Assembly: GCA_012838685.1 (NCBI GenBank)
Contig: DUOU01000197.1
Location: forward strand, 1 to 7,477
From: Bacteroidota bacterium
GTDB taxonomy: Bacteria; Bacteroidota; Bacteroidia; Bacteroidales; VadinHA17
Reading direction: 5' to 3'
Length of the DNA: 7,477 nt
Shown: piece by piece, positions 1 through 7,200 of the stretch
How positions within the stretch are numbered: the stretch's first letter is position 1
How the letters are laid out: each line of letters opens with the position of its first letter
Made by a program: the position numbers and the translations under genes
Notes under the pieces: generated by a model
The model's input: only the letters and a program-made list of their open reading frames with translations
What the model was told of the DNA's origin: nothing
The model's database searches: none

Positions 1-385
1 CATCGGAAGCGGATAAGAACTCCCCCTTTTCATTGAGCAATTTCAAAGCGTTCCACTCACCCGGATTATGGCTTGCCGTAATTATTATGCCTCCGGAGGC
101 CGATAATCCAACTACCGCCAATTCAACGGTAGGGGGTGTTGCCAACCCAAGATCTACAACCGTTATTCCAACTCTTCTTAATGTTGTGGAGACCAATAAG
201 GCGACCTCTGTTCCGGATTTTCTGGCATCCCTGCCCAAAACAACTTTCAGGGGAGAGGCGCTTTCCCTTTTCACCCAGGTGCCATATGCGGCCGAAAACT
301 TAACAATATCCAGAGGTGTTAGATTTTCTCCGGGTCTCCCTCCGATAGTGCCCCGTATTCCAGAAATAGATTTTATCAGCGCCAT
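1..385 (-). CDS. glmM: Phosphoglucosamine mutase, N-terminal 128 residues (partial)
   Basis: GlmM interconverts glucosamine-6-phosphate and glucosamine-1-phosphate in the cytoplasm, on the route to UDP-GlcNAc for peptidoglycan and lipid A. Translating the minus strand from 385 gives an N-terminus starting MALIKSISGIRGTIGG, then GRDAR near residues 51-55 and the phosphoserine loop TASHNP at 103-108, with Ser105 as the phosphorylated catalytic residue. The stretch EWNALKLLN at 110-118 follows, as in Bacteroidota GlmM. The family is usually about 450-460 residues, so roughly the last 330 lie beyond the left edge. The start is fixed: it is the first ATG after an in-frame TAG three codons upstream. 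No strong Shine-Dalgarno is visible, only a weak GAG. The gene is divergent from the rRNA-modification and GTPase operon. A phosphomannomutase/phosphoglucomutase paralogue is possible, since the diagnostic sugar-binding loop is outside the window, but the N-terminus fits GlmM best. Confidence 0.88.
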   Translation of the reverse strand, partial: MALIKSISGIRGTIGGRPGENLTPLDIVKFSAAYGTWVKRESASPLKVVLGRDARKSGTEVALLVSTTLRRVGITVVDLGLATPPTVELAVVGLSASGGIIITASHNPGEWNALKLLNEKGEFLSASD

Positions 386-411
386 TTTCTCTAGCTATGT
401 TTGTAATTTAG

Positions 412-419
412 CAAAATTA
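412..419 (-). promoter_or_regulatory. Possible -7 box of the glmM promoter
   Basis: On the minus strand these bases read TAATTTTG, a full match to the Bacteroidota sigma-A consensus TAnnTTTG. Transcription would begin about 5-7 bases downstream, leaving a leader of about 20 bases before the glmM ATG at 385. No clear TTTG -33 box lies at the expected 19-21 bp spacing; the nearest TTG is only 15 bp upstream. The call rests on one short box in A/T-rich DNA. Confidence 0.35.
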
Positions 420-482
420 ATAACTATTCCGATACAATTTGCACAGTTATTGATAAGTTGGGGACCAAGGTTCCGCGGATTA

Positions 483-514
483 TTTGATGTTGATTGTAAA
501 TCATTAATAAATTG
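483..514 (+). promoter_or_regulatory. Possible promoter of the rluB-era-der operon
   Basis: TTTG at 483-486 is followed after 21 bp by TAAATTG at 508-514, which is one T short of the Bacteroidota -7 consensus TAnnTTTG. This would start transcription near 520, about 20 bases before the ATG at 541. A perfect -7 box, TATGTTTG, also lies on the plus strand at 396-403, but its -33 region is only T-rich and it would give a leader of about 130 bases. Either or both could serve the operon; neither is proven. Confidence 0.28.
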
Positions 515-540
515 TACCTTCGCGGCATCATAAAAATGAT

Positions 541-1485
541 ATGGAAAGCAATAGAAAACAGGGAGGTAAAAGTCGTTATTCCAAAAAACCGGGATTCGAA
601 AGCGGATCAAATTATTCCGGAAGAAAAGATGATACCGGGAGTGGGGACAATTTCAAAAGGGGAGGTCGTTTCTCCGGGAAAGAGCACAACAGTGGATATT
701 CAAGGAAAAGGGGGGAAGGATACCCAAAACAGTCAAGAGGCAGAAGAAAGGAAAACACAAAACCACTCTCCGATGAGATCAGACTAAACAGGTATATCGC
801 CAACAGCGGTGTCTGTTCCAGAAGGGAGGCCGACGAGCTTATACGGCGCGGAGAGATATTTGTGAACGGGAAACAGATAACAGAACTCGGCACAAAGGTA
901 AAGCTCACCGATAATGTTGTCTATAAAGAGAAACGACTTGTTCCTGAACATAAGGTTTATATCCTGATGAACAAACCCAAGGGGTATGTAACAACCGTTG
1001 AAGATCCCCATGCCGAACATACCGTGATAGACCTGCTGGGCGATAATTTTCCCGAAAGGGTCTACCCTGTGGGGCGTTTGGATAAAGATACCACAGGTGT
1101 ATTGTTGCTGACAAACGATGGGGATCTGACAAAAAAACTGACCCATCCTAAATTTGAAAGAAAAAAAATTTACCATCTGTTCTTGGACAAAGAGATCACC
1201 AAGAAAGATATTTTCGCTTTAGCTGAAGGTGTGGATGTGGACGGTGAAATAGTGGCCGCCGATGCCGTGTCAACTCCGGATCCCGACGACAGAACGCAAC
1301 TGGGTATCGAAATTCATTCCGGTCAGAACAGGATTGTAAGAAGAATGATGGAGTCTCTCGGATACAGGGTAAAAAAACTCGATAGGGTATATTTCGCGGG
1401 GCTTACAAAGAAAAACGTACAGCGGGGCAAATGGCGGTTTTTAACCGATAAGGAGATAATAATGCTGAAAAGAGGCGCTTTTTAA
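541..1485 (+). CDS. rluB: 23S rRNA pseudouridine synthase, RluB/RsuA family
   Basis: This cytoplasmic enzyme isomerises a uridine of rRNA to pseudouridine; in Escherichia coli RluB the target is a 23S uridine near the peptidyl-transferase centre. The 314 residues fall into three parts. Residues 1-78 are a low-complexity extension rich in Gly, Ser, Arg and Lys, probably disordered and RNA-binding. Residues 81-125 are an S4 RNA-binding domain (RLNRYIANSGVCSRREAD onward). Residues 137-310 are the catalytic domain. GRLDKDTTG at 178-186 holds the catalytic Asp181; KKIYHLFL at 208-215 and GQNRIVRRM at 261-269 are further family motifs. The long basic extension is common in Bacteroidota homologues, so the ATG at 541 is plausible although no Shine-Dalgarno precedes it. 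It is first in a block with era (10-bp gap) and der, which suggests co-expression with ribosome assembly. The family is certain; RluB rather than RluE, RluF or RsuA is inferred from length and resemblance. Confidence 0.9.
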   Translation: MESNRKQGGKSRYSKKPGFESGSNYSGRKDDTGSGDNFKRGGRFSGKEHNSGYSRKRGEGYPKQSRGRRKENTKPLSDEIRLNRYIANSGVCSRREADELIRRGEIFVNGKQITELGTKVKLTDNVVYKEKRLVPEHKVYILMNKPKGYVTTVEDPHAEHTVIDLLGDNFPERVYPVGRLDKDTTGVLLLTNDGDLTKKLTHPKFERKKIYHLFLDKEITKKDIFALAEGVDVDGEIVAADAVSTPDPDDRTQLGIEIHSGQNRIVRRMMESLGYRVKKLDRVYFAGLTKKNVQRGKWRFLTDKEIIMLKRGAF

Positions 1486-1490
1486 CCGAT
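1433..1490 (+). repeat. Short imperfect direct repeat at the 3' end of rluB
   Basis: GGCGGTTTTTAACCGAT at 1433-1449 recurs as GGCGCTTTTTAACCGAT at 1474-1490, with one mismatch in 17 bases and a period of 41 bp. Since 41 is not a multiple of three, the copies are read in different frames. The second copy supplies the rluB stop codon TAA and part of the gap before era. The first copy also contains a small inverted repeat, CGGTT-TTT-AACCG. No function is known; it could be chance. Confidence 0.5.
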
Positions 1491-1495
1491 TAATT

Positions 1496-2374
1496 ATGGC
1501 TCACAGGGCAGGTTTCGTCAATATTCTGGGCAACCCTAACGTGGGTAAATCCACCATAATGAACAAATTGGTCGGTGAGAAGCTTTCTATTATAACATCG
1601 AAAGTCCAAACCACCCGCCACCGTATTATGGGTATCGTAAACGGGGAAGACTTTCAGATAGTTTACTCCGACACTCCGGGCATTCTTAAACCCCGGTACA
1701 AACTTCAGGAGGCGATGATGTCTTTTGTTGATACGGCACTGATAGATGCCGACCTTATCCTGTATGTCACCGATGTCACTGAAACCGGGCCACCAAACAA
1801 CGAATATGTCGATAAGATAAAATCATCGGCCATACCGGTAATCATCGCCATAAACAAAGTAGACCTGACAAATCAGCAGGAACTGGATAAAATTGTCGAT
1901 GTATGGCATAATTCGTTCCCTTCTGCTCCGATAATCCCCCTATCGGCAACAAACAATTTCAACATCGATACCTTGTTGAAACTGGTAACCGATAAACTTC
2001 CGGAATCACCCCCCTATTTTCCGAAAGAACAGCTCTCGGATAAACATGAAAGATTCTTCGCCTCGGAAATACTGAGAGAAAAAATATTGCTAAACTACAG
2101 GAAAGAGGTACCATATTCCGTTGAAGTGGAGATAGAGAGCTTCAAGGAGGAAAAAAACATAATAAACATAAGGGCTCTTATACATGTAGCGAGGGAGAGC
2201 CAAAAGGGAATCATGATAGGACACAAAGGCTCAATGCTTAAAAAAGTTGGAAGCGAGGCCAGAGTCGAAATGGAGAGTTTTTTTGGGAAAAAGGTTTTTT
2301 TGGAACTATATGTCAAAGTCTCCAAGGAATGGAGAGATAAACCCCAGATGCTAAAAAAATTCGGTTACCAATAG
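1496..2374 (+). CDS. era: GTPase Era, 30S ribosome assembly factor
   Basis: Era is an essential cytoplasmic GTPase that binds the 3' end of 16S rRNA and helps mature the 30S subunit. All GTP-binding motifs are present in the 292 residues: G1 GNPNVGKST at 12-20, the G2 threonine in QTTRHR at 38-43, G3 DTPG at 59-62, G4 NKVD at 120-123 and G5 SAT at 150-152. The C-terminal part is the RNA-binding KH domain, with the GxxG-type loop GIMIGHKGSMLKKVG at 238-252 and the typical ELYVKVSKEWR at 270-280. Length matches the family (about 290-300 residues). The Asn in GNPNVGKST, where proteobacterial Era has Arg, fits Bacteroidota. The start lies 10 bp after the rluB stop, with an A/T-rich leader and no Shine-Dalgarno, so translation may be coupled. 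Homopolymer runs at 2279-2300 encode FFGKKVF; the frame is intact. Confidence 0.97.
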   Translation: MAHRAGFVNILGNPNVGKSTIMNKLVGEKLSIITSKVQTTRHRIMGIVNGEDFQIVYSDTPGILKPRYKLQEAMMSFVDTALIDADLILYVTDVTETGPPNNEYVDKIKSSAIPVIIAINKVDLTNQQELDKIVDVWHNSFPSAPIIPLSATNNFNIDTLLKLVTDKLPESPPYFPKEQLSDKHERFFASEILREKILLNYRKEVPYSVEVEIESFKEEKNIINIRALIHVARESQKGIMIGHKGSMLKKVGSEARVEMESFFGKKVFLELYVKVSKEWRDKPQMLKKFGYQ

Positions 2375-2385
2375 AATGGTCAATA

Positions 2386-3690
2386 ATGGGTAGGATAGTA
2401 GCTATAGTAGGACGGCCCAATGTGGGCAAATCAACTCTTTTTAACAGGTTGACGGGGACAAGGAGCGCTATTGTCGACAAGCAGAGCGGAGTAACCCGCG
2501 ACAGGAACTATGGAAAATGCACATGGAACGGCGTCGATTTCTCCATAATCGATACGGGAGGATACGTTGAAAATTCAGATGATATTTTTGAGGAGGAGAT
2601 AAACAAACAGGTAAAGCTGGCCATTGAGGAGTCTGATATCATTCTGTTCATGGTAGATGTCGTTGTAGGTGTGCATGAGCTGGATAAAGCGGTAGCCAAT
2701 ATGCTGCGAAGAACCAATAAAAAAGTTATTCTGGTGGTGAATAAGGTGGATAACGCCATTATCCTACATGAAGCCGGCGAATTTTACAGTTTGGGGCTGG
2801 GAGACTATTTTACGCTTAGTTCTATCAGCGGGAGTGGCACGGGCGAACTGCTCGACAAGATTGTTGCCGATCTGCCCGTTGAGAGTCCCGGGGAGCTGCC
2901 GGAATTGCCAAGATTCGCGATAGTTGGCCGGCCAAATACCGGAAAATCCACTCTCGTCAACGTTCTTCTCGGCGAGGAGAGGAACATTGTCACCCCTATC
3001 GCTGGAACCACGCGCGACTCAATATACACAAGATACAATAAATTTAACCACGATTTTTTGCTCGTCGATACGGCGGGACTCCGGAAAAAAAGCAAGATCA
3101 GCGAGGATGTGGAGTTCTATTCCGTTATGAGGGCCATAAGAACAATAGAGAATTCCGATGTATGCCTGCTGTTGATTGACGCCACCAGGGGCATCGAGAG
3201 CCAGGATATGAATATTCTCACCCTTATCCTGAAAAACAATAAAGGTCTTGTTATCCTTGTCAATAAATGGGATCTTGTGGAAAAGGACAACCACAGCACC
3301 AGAAATTTCGAAAAGGCAATAAAAGAGAAGACGGCTCCGTTTACCGATTATCCTGTACTATTTATCTCCGCCCTGAACAAACAGAGAATACATAAGGTGC
3401 TCGAACTTGCCGAGCAGGTCAACATCAACCGAACCAAAAAAGTGGCTACTTCACGGTTGAACGAGGTGATGCTGGAGATTATTGGGCAGACCCCGCCTCC
3501 GGCTGTCAAGGCAAAACATATAAAGGTAAAATATGTAACCCAGTTGCCTACATACACCCCCTCATTCGCGTTTTTCTGCAACCTGCCCCAATATATTAAA
3601 GAGCCTTACAAACGGTTCATTGAGAACAAACTTAGGGAGAACTTTGATTTTCACGGAGTTCCAATAAAGATATTTTTCAGAAAAAAATAA
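2386..3690 (+). CDS. der: GTPase Der (EngA), double G-domain 50S ribosome assembly factor
   Basis: Der is an essential tandem GTPase that acts in the cytoplasm late in 50S subunit assembly. The 434 residues carry two complete G domains. The first has GRPNVGKST at 9-17, the G2 threonine at 37 in SGVTRDR, DTGG at 56-59 and NKVD at 119-122. The second has GRPNTGKST at 181-189, the G2 TTRD at 208-211, DTAG at 228-231, NKWD at 293-296 and SAL at 328-330. Residues from about 350 form the KH-like domain that closes the protein (RLNEVMLEIIGQTPPP at 357-372, ending in a basic FFRKK). Length and order match the family, with nothing truncated. The gene starts 11 bp after era and ends 4 bp before the lipoprotein gene. 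No Shine-Dalgarno is visible; an earlier ATG at 2376 is in another frame, so 2386 is the start. Confidence 0.97.
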   Translation: MGRIVAIVGRPNVGKSTLFNRLTGTRSAIVDKQSGVTRDRNYGKCTWNGVDFSIIDTGGYVENSDDIFEEEINKQVKLAIEESDIILFMVDVVVGVHELDKAVANMLRRTNKKVILVVNKVDNAIILHEAGEFYSLGLGDYFTLSSISGSGTGELLDKIVADLPVESPGELPELPRFAIVGRPNTGKSTLVNVLLGEERNIVTPIAGTTRDSIYTRYNKFNHDFLLVDTAGLRKKSKISEDVEFYSVMRAIRTIENSDVCLLLIDATRGIESQDMNILTLILKNNKGLVILVNKWDLVEKDNHSTRNFEKAIKEKTAPFTDYPVLFISALNKQRIHKVLELAEQVNINRTKKVATSRLNEVMLEIIGQTPPPAVKAKHIKVKYVTQLPTYTPSFAFFCNLPQYIKEPYKRFIENKLRENFDFHGVPIKIFFRKK

Positions 3691-3694
3691 CCGA

Positions 3695-4255
3695 ATGAGA
3701 ATTTCAATAAAAAATATCGTTATCTGCTGTATAGTAGTGGTGATACTCTTTTCTTCATGCCGCAAGATTGAACAGTTACCCGTGATCCCAAGGATAGAGT
3801 TCACAAGTTTCTCGGTATTTGACACTACGGACATCCTTGGCAACCACTCCAAGGGGGGGTGCCTAAAGTTTTATTTTGAGGACGGCGACGGGAACATCGG
3901 ACTTAAAGAACCCTCTTCCGAAGAGAGTGACACAACCAATCTATTTATCACTCTTTACGAAAAAATCGGAGATGAGTTTGTTATGGTCACTGACCCCATG
4001 AACCCCCTGAAGCCGGCCAATTACAGAATACCTTATATGGAGAATACGGGCCAGAACAAAATAATGACCGGCACAATATCACTGCGATTTATATATTTAT
4101 ATTATAATACGGATGATAGCGCCACAATACGATATTCGTTCAAGATAAAGGATAGGGACAATCAGTACAGCAATCTGGAAACAACCTGTGAAATCCCACT
4201 TTCGGTCAATGGTAATTACACCAAAAACGGATCAGAAACGGACACCGATCAATAA
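3695..4255 (+). CDS. Uncharacterised lipoprotein downstream of der
   Basis: The function is not recognised. The 186 residues begin with a lipoprotein signal: a short basic start (MRISIK), a hydrophobic stretch at 8-19, and a lipobox FSSC at 19-22 with Cys22 as the likely lipidated residue. The mature protein is about 165 residues and should be anchored in the envelope. Visible features are an acidic DGDGNIGL at 63-70, resembling a DxDxN calcium loop, a YRIPYMENTGQNK stretch at 110-122, and alternating hydrophobic patterns suggesting mostly beta structure (for example TGTISLRFIYLYY at 125-137). From memory, small Bacteroidota lipoproteins share the DGDG-IGL and RIPY motifs; this is unverified. 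The 4-bp gap after der puts it in the same transcript, without showing a role in ribosome assembly. The C-terminal 17 residues are polar and look disordered. The last 24 bp overlap the convergent sensor gene. Length and lipobox are sound; calcium binding is a guess. Confidence 0.85.
   Translation: MRISIKNIVICCIVVVILFSSCRKIEQLPVIPRIEFTSFSVFDTTDILGNHSKGGCLKFYFEDGDGNIGLKEPSSEESDTTNLFITLYEKIGDEFVMVTDPMNPLKPANYRIPYMENTGQNKIMTGTISLRFIYLYYNTDDSATIRYSFKIKDRDNQYSNLETTCEIPLSVNGNYTKNGSETDTDQ
4232..4255. other. Tail-to-tail overlap of two convergent genes
   Basis: The lipoprotein gene ends with TAA at 4253-4255 and the minus-strand sensor gene ends with TGA at 4234-4232, so their coding 3' ends overlap by 24 bp. 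Both reading frames are intact here; the sensor still encodes the conserved phosphatase ending DDILLIGVRF. I see no GC-rich hairpin followed by a T-run on either strand at or near the junction, so any terminator would have to lie inside the opposite gene, or transcripts end by Rho. Confidence 0.85.
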
Positions 4256-7200
4256 AATATCGTCAACCTGTTCATTGTCTCCTTTCCATTCATCGTAAAA
4301 TTTCGAGATCATATCAAGTTGATCCGACATTGGCCGAGCGGAAATATGCTCTATCAGTTTCTTGAACTGATAAATTTTAAGTTTTTTGTTTTGTGGGCCC
4401 CCAAATTGATCGGGCAGTCCGTCCGAGAACAGATAAATGGCATCTCCTTTGCCCATATAGAACTCCTGGTCATCGAAATATTTCTCGGAAGCGGATTCAC
4501 CTCCCACAGAAAATCTGTTTCCCCTCAAATAGAGGTTTTCACCCCCAATATTGAGTATAACAGGTCGCATCGCCGAAGCGAACCTCAAGTGGCGCGAAGC
4601 CAGATCTATCTCGCAAACAACCATATCCATTCCGTCGTTAGTGACTCCAAACTCCACATTCTGGTTCAGTGTGGTAAAGATATGTTGATCCAGTAATTTT
4701 AATATAACCGATGGTTTTGTCTCCTGTTGGCGAGCCACTATATCCTGGAGCAGCGTCGCGCCGATCATGGACATGAAGGCTCCCGGAACACCGTGTCCGG
4801 TCGAGTCGGCGCAAACAAGAATAAACTTGTCCTTCCCCACCTTATCAAACCAATAAAAATCGCCGCTGACTATGTCGCGGGGACGGAAAAAGATAAAGGC
4901 ATCGTTGAAAGCCTCCTTCAACTTGTTGAAATCCGGCAAAATACTTATCTGTATTTTCTTGGCGTAATTGATACTATCGGTTATCTCCATGTTTTGTGCC
5001 TCAATCTCCTCTTTCTGGAGCTGCACCTCCCTGGTCCGATCGTCAAGTTCGGTTTTGAGATACTCTTCAATTTTTTTCTGCGCTTTCTCCCTTTGTCTGA
5101 TTATTATTACAACGATACCCACTATCGCTATCAGGGTGGAGAGGATGAACCACCACGATCTCCAGAATGGTCTCTTGATCACGAGAGAGAGCAAAACGGG
5201 ATCCCCGGAAAGCCCATCCTCGTTCACAGAGTTCATCTCAAAGAGATAGTGGCCATCCCGGAGCGAAAACACTGCTTCGGTATCGGATGTCCATGGAGAG
5301 AACTGGTCCGACCAGTTTTCAAGTCTTGTCTGGTAATATACCTTCTCGGGATCTTTCAGGTTGATTCCCACATAGTTTACCCTTATAATATACTGTTTTT
5401 CATATGGCAAAACTATATGTCCTTTTGCTTGATGTGTTACATTATTGATTTCCAGATAGTTAATATTATTAATAGGGGCAATGGGATCATCTATATCCTT
5501 CTCCCTATCGTACATAACAAATCCCTGGGTAGTCCCGATATAGAGTTTATGGTCGGTTCCCTCAAAAATGGCGTTACTGTTGCAAACCCCGTTTCCGGCC
5601 AAATCCTCCCCAAAGGTCTTCATTATATCCGTCCCTATATCGTATCTTGAAAATCCCCTGTCGTGTCCAACCCAGACTCTGTTCAGATCATCAACCAATA
5701 CCGAATAACAATAATCTGACATCAGGTTGACAGTTTTGTTGTAAGCCCGGAGGGAGTCGCCCATGATCCTGAACAGACCGTTACCATTGGTAGCCGCCCA
5801 TATATTCCCATTTTTGTCCTCAGAATAGGAATATACATTGTTGATAGTTGTTCCGTACATAAGAGCGGGCGACGAGGAGATACCATCAACAGGATCTATA
5901 AGAAATATCCGGTCAGTTTTCAGGGCTACCGCGCACTTACGGTCACTTGTAAGTTCCAGATTGCTTATGCTGTTGTGGGGCAATCCATTATCAATGTTAA
6001 ACCTATTGAGGAACATTCCGGACGATCTATCTATCAATATGACACCGTTCAGGGTTCCAAGCCAGATATACTCCTCATCAACAATAATATCCGTTATATA
6101 ATCCTCACTGGTATTGCCGGTTCTATAAAATGAAGCGATGGTTCCGACGTTTTTTTTGAGATATAGCCCCTTACCGTCAGTACCTATCCAAATATTGCCG
6201 CTATTGTCGGTTTCAAACGATATTATTTCCGAGGCCAACGATTGGGACAGATCAAAAAAATCTCCGACAGCGTTCCTTGATGGGTCAAAAAGATAGTAGC
6301 CTGAAGGGGTTCCCATCAAAATCCTGTCGTTCAGTTGATCTATGGCGATTATATTTTTTTTGTCGGGTGTCTCTCCCGGCGAGAAATAACTAAACGCCTC
6401 CGACTTCATCAAAGATAGGCCATCACCGGAAAAACCGAACCAAAAATTACCTTCAATATCCTGATAAACAGCGTTTACGTTATCACCTGTAAGTCCAGAA
6501 CCCTGATCCAATACCGTTACAGTTTCAATATTGTTTGTCTGTTCGTCCAAAACCAACCGATAAACCCCCGAATATAAAGTTGTCACCCATATTCTGCCCA
6601 TATTATCGCGGTAAAATGAGTGAACACTTGCATATTCCAGATCAGGAAAATTTTCGAACCCGGACAATGTGCGGTCAAGCCCATCAACTTCCATTGAAAG
6701 AATACCGCTATTTGTCCCTACCAAATAACTGTCACCTTCGATTTGCCATAAAGCGTTCACCCCGGCATAATCGAAATCCTCTATTGAACCTTTGTATGCC
6801 AAGGTATCGCCCGACAAAAAATAGACCAGTATGTTATCCTGTGAGCCCAGCAACAATTCACCCTCCGAATTGAATATCGCCGAAAATATCTGGTATCCTT
6901 CGTTTATAGGGAATTTCTTGAAACTGCCGGCGGATGTTTCGGGACTGATACTGAACAGGGAGCCTCCCTGGGCTATCGCCCAGATGTTCCCATCGGGCCC
7001 CTCAAGCAGCTGACCAATACTCCTTGTATTGTTAAGTTCCACCTCCAGGATCCCGTTCCCGGTTATCTTGTAAACCTTCCCATCATCACATCCAAGCCAA
7101 ATTGTTCCAAACCTGTCTTTGAGAAAGACATTGGCCGTGCGGGTTTCCAGTGAGTCGGGATAATATACCTGATAAAAATCGAGTCCGCTGAACTTGTACA

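Noticed and set aside
33..533. A 166-codon open frame on the plus strand across the left end
   Set aside because: It is antisense to the clear glmM start, which has the phosphoserine motif TASHNP. Its own translation is Pro/Thr-rich, without domain features, and runs on through the intergenic region.
395..610. A 71-codon minus-strand frame upstream of glmM
   Set aside because: It overlaps both the divergent promoter region and the start of rluB. Its translation is aromatic-rich with no motif and no ribosome binding site, and ends just before glmM in a different context.
512..787. A 91-codon plus-strand frame overlapping the rluB start
   Set aside because: It is an out-of-frame reading of the A/G-rich sequence encoding the basic N-terminal arm, with no recognisable protein features.
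2279..2300. Runs of T and A within era that could mark a frameshift or slippage site
   Set aside because: The frame is intact through the runs and the KH domain continues normally to the expected length, so neither a frameshift nor programmed slippage needs to be invoked.
4200..4260. GATC-containing inverted repeats near the convergent gene ends as a terminator
   Set aside because: The pairing is only about 4-5 bp with a long loop and no following T-run, too weak to call a terminator.
4727..5650. A 307-codon open frame on the plus strand
   Set aside because: It lies wholly opposite the transmembrane, coiled-coil and phosphatase regions of the sensor gene, where the minus-strand frame has intact conserved motifs. 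Its translation resembles no protein I know.
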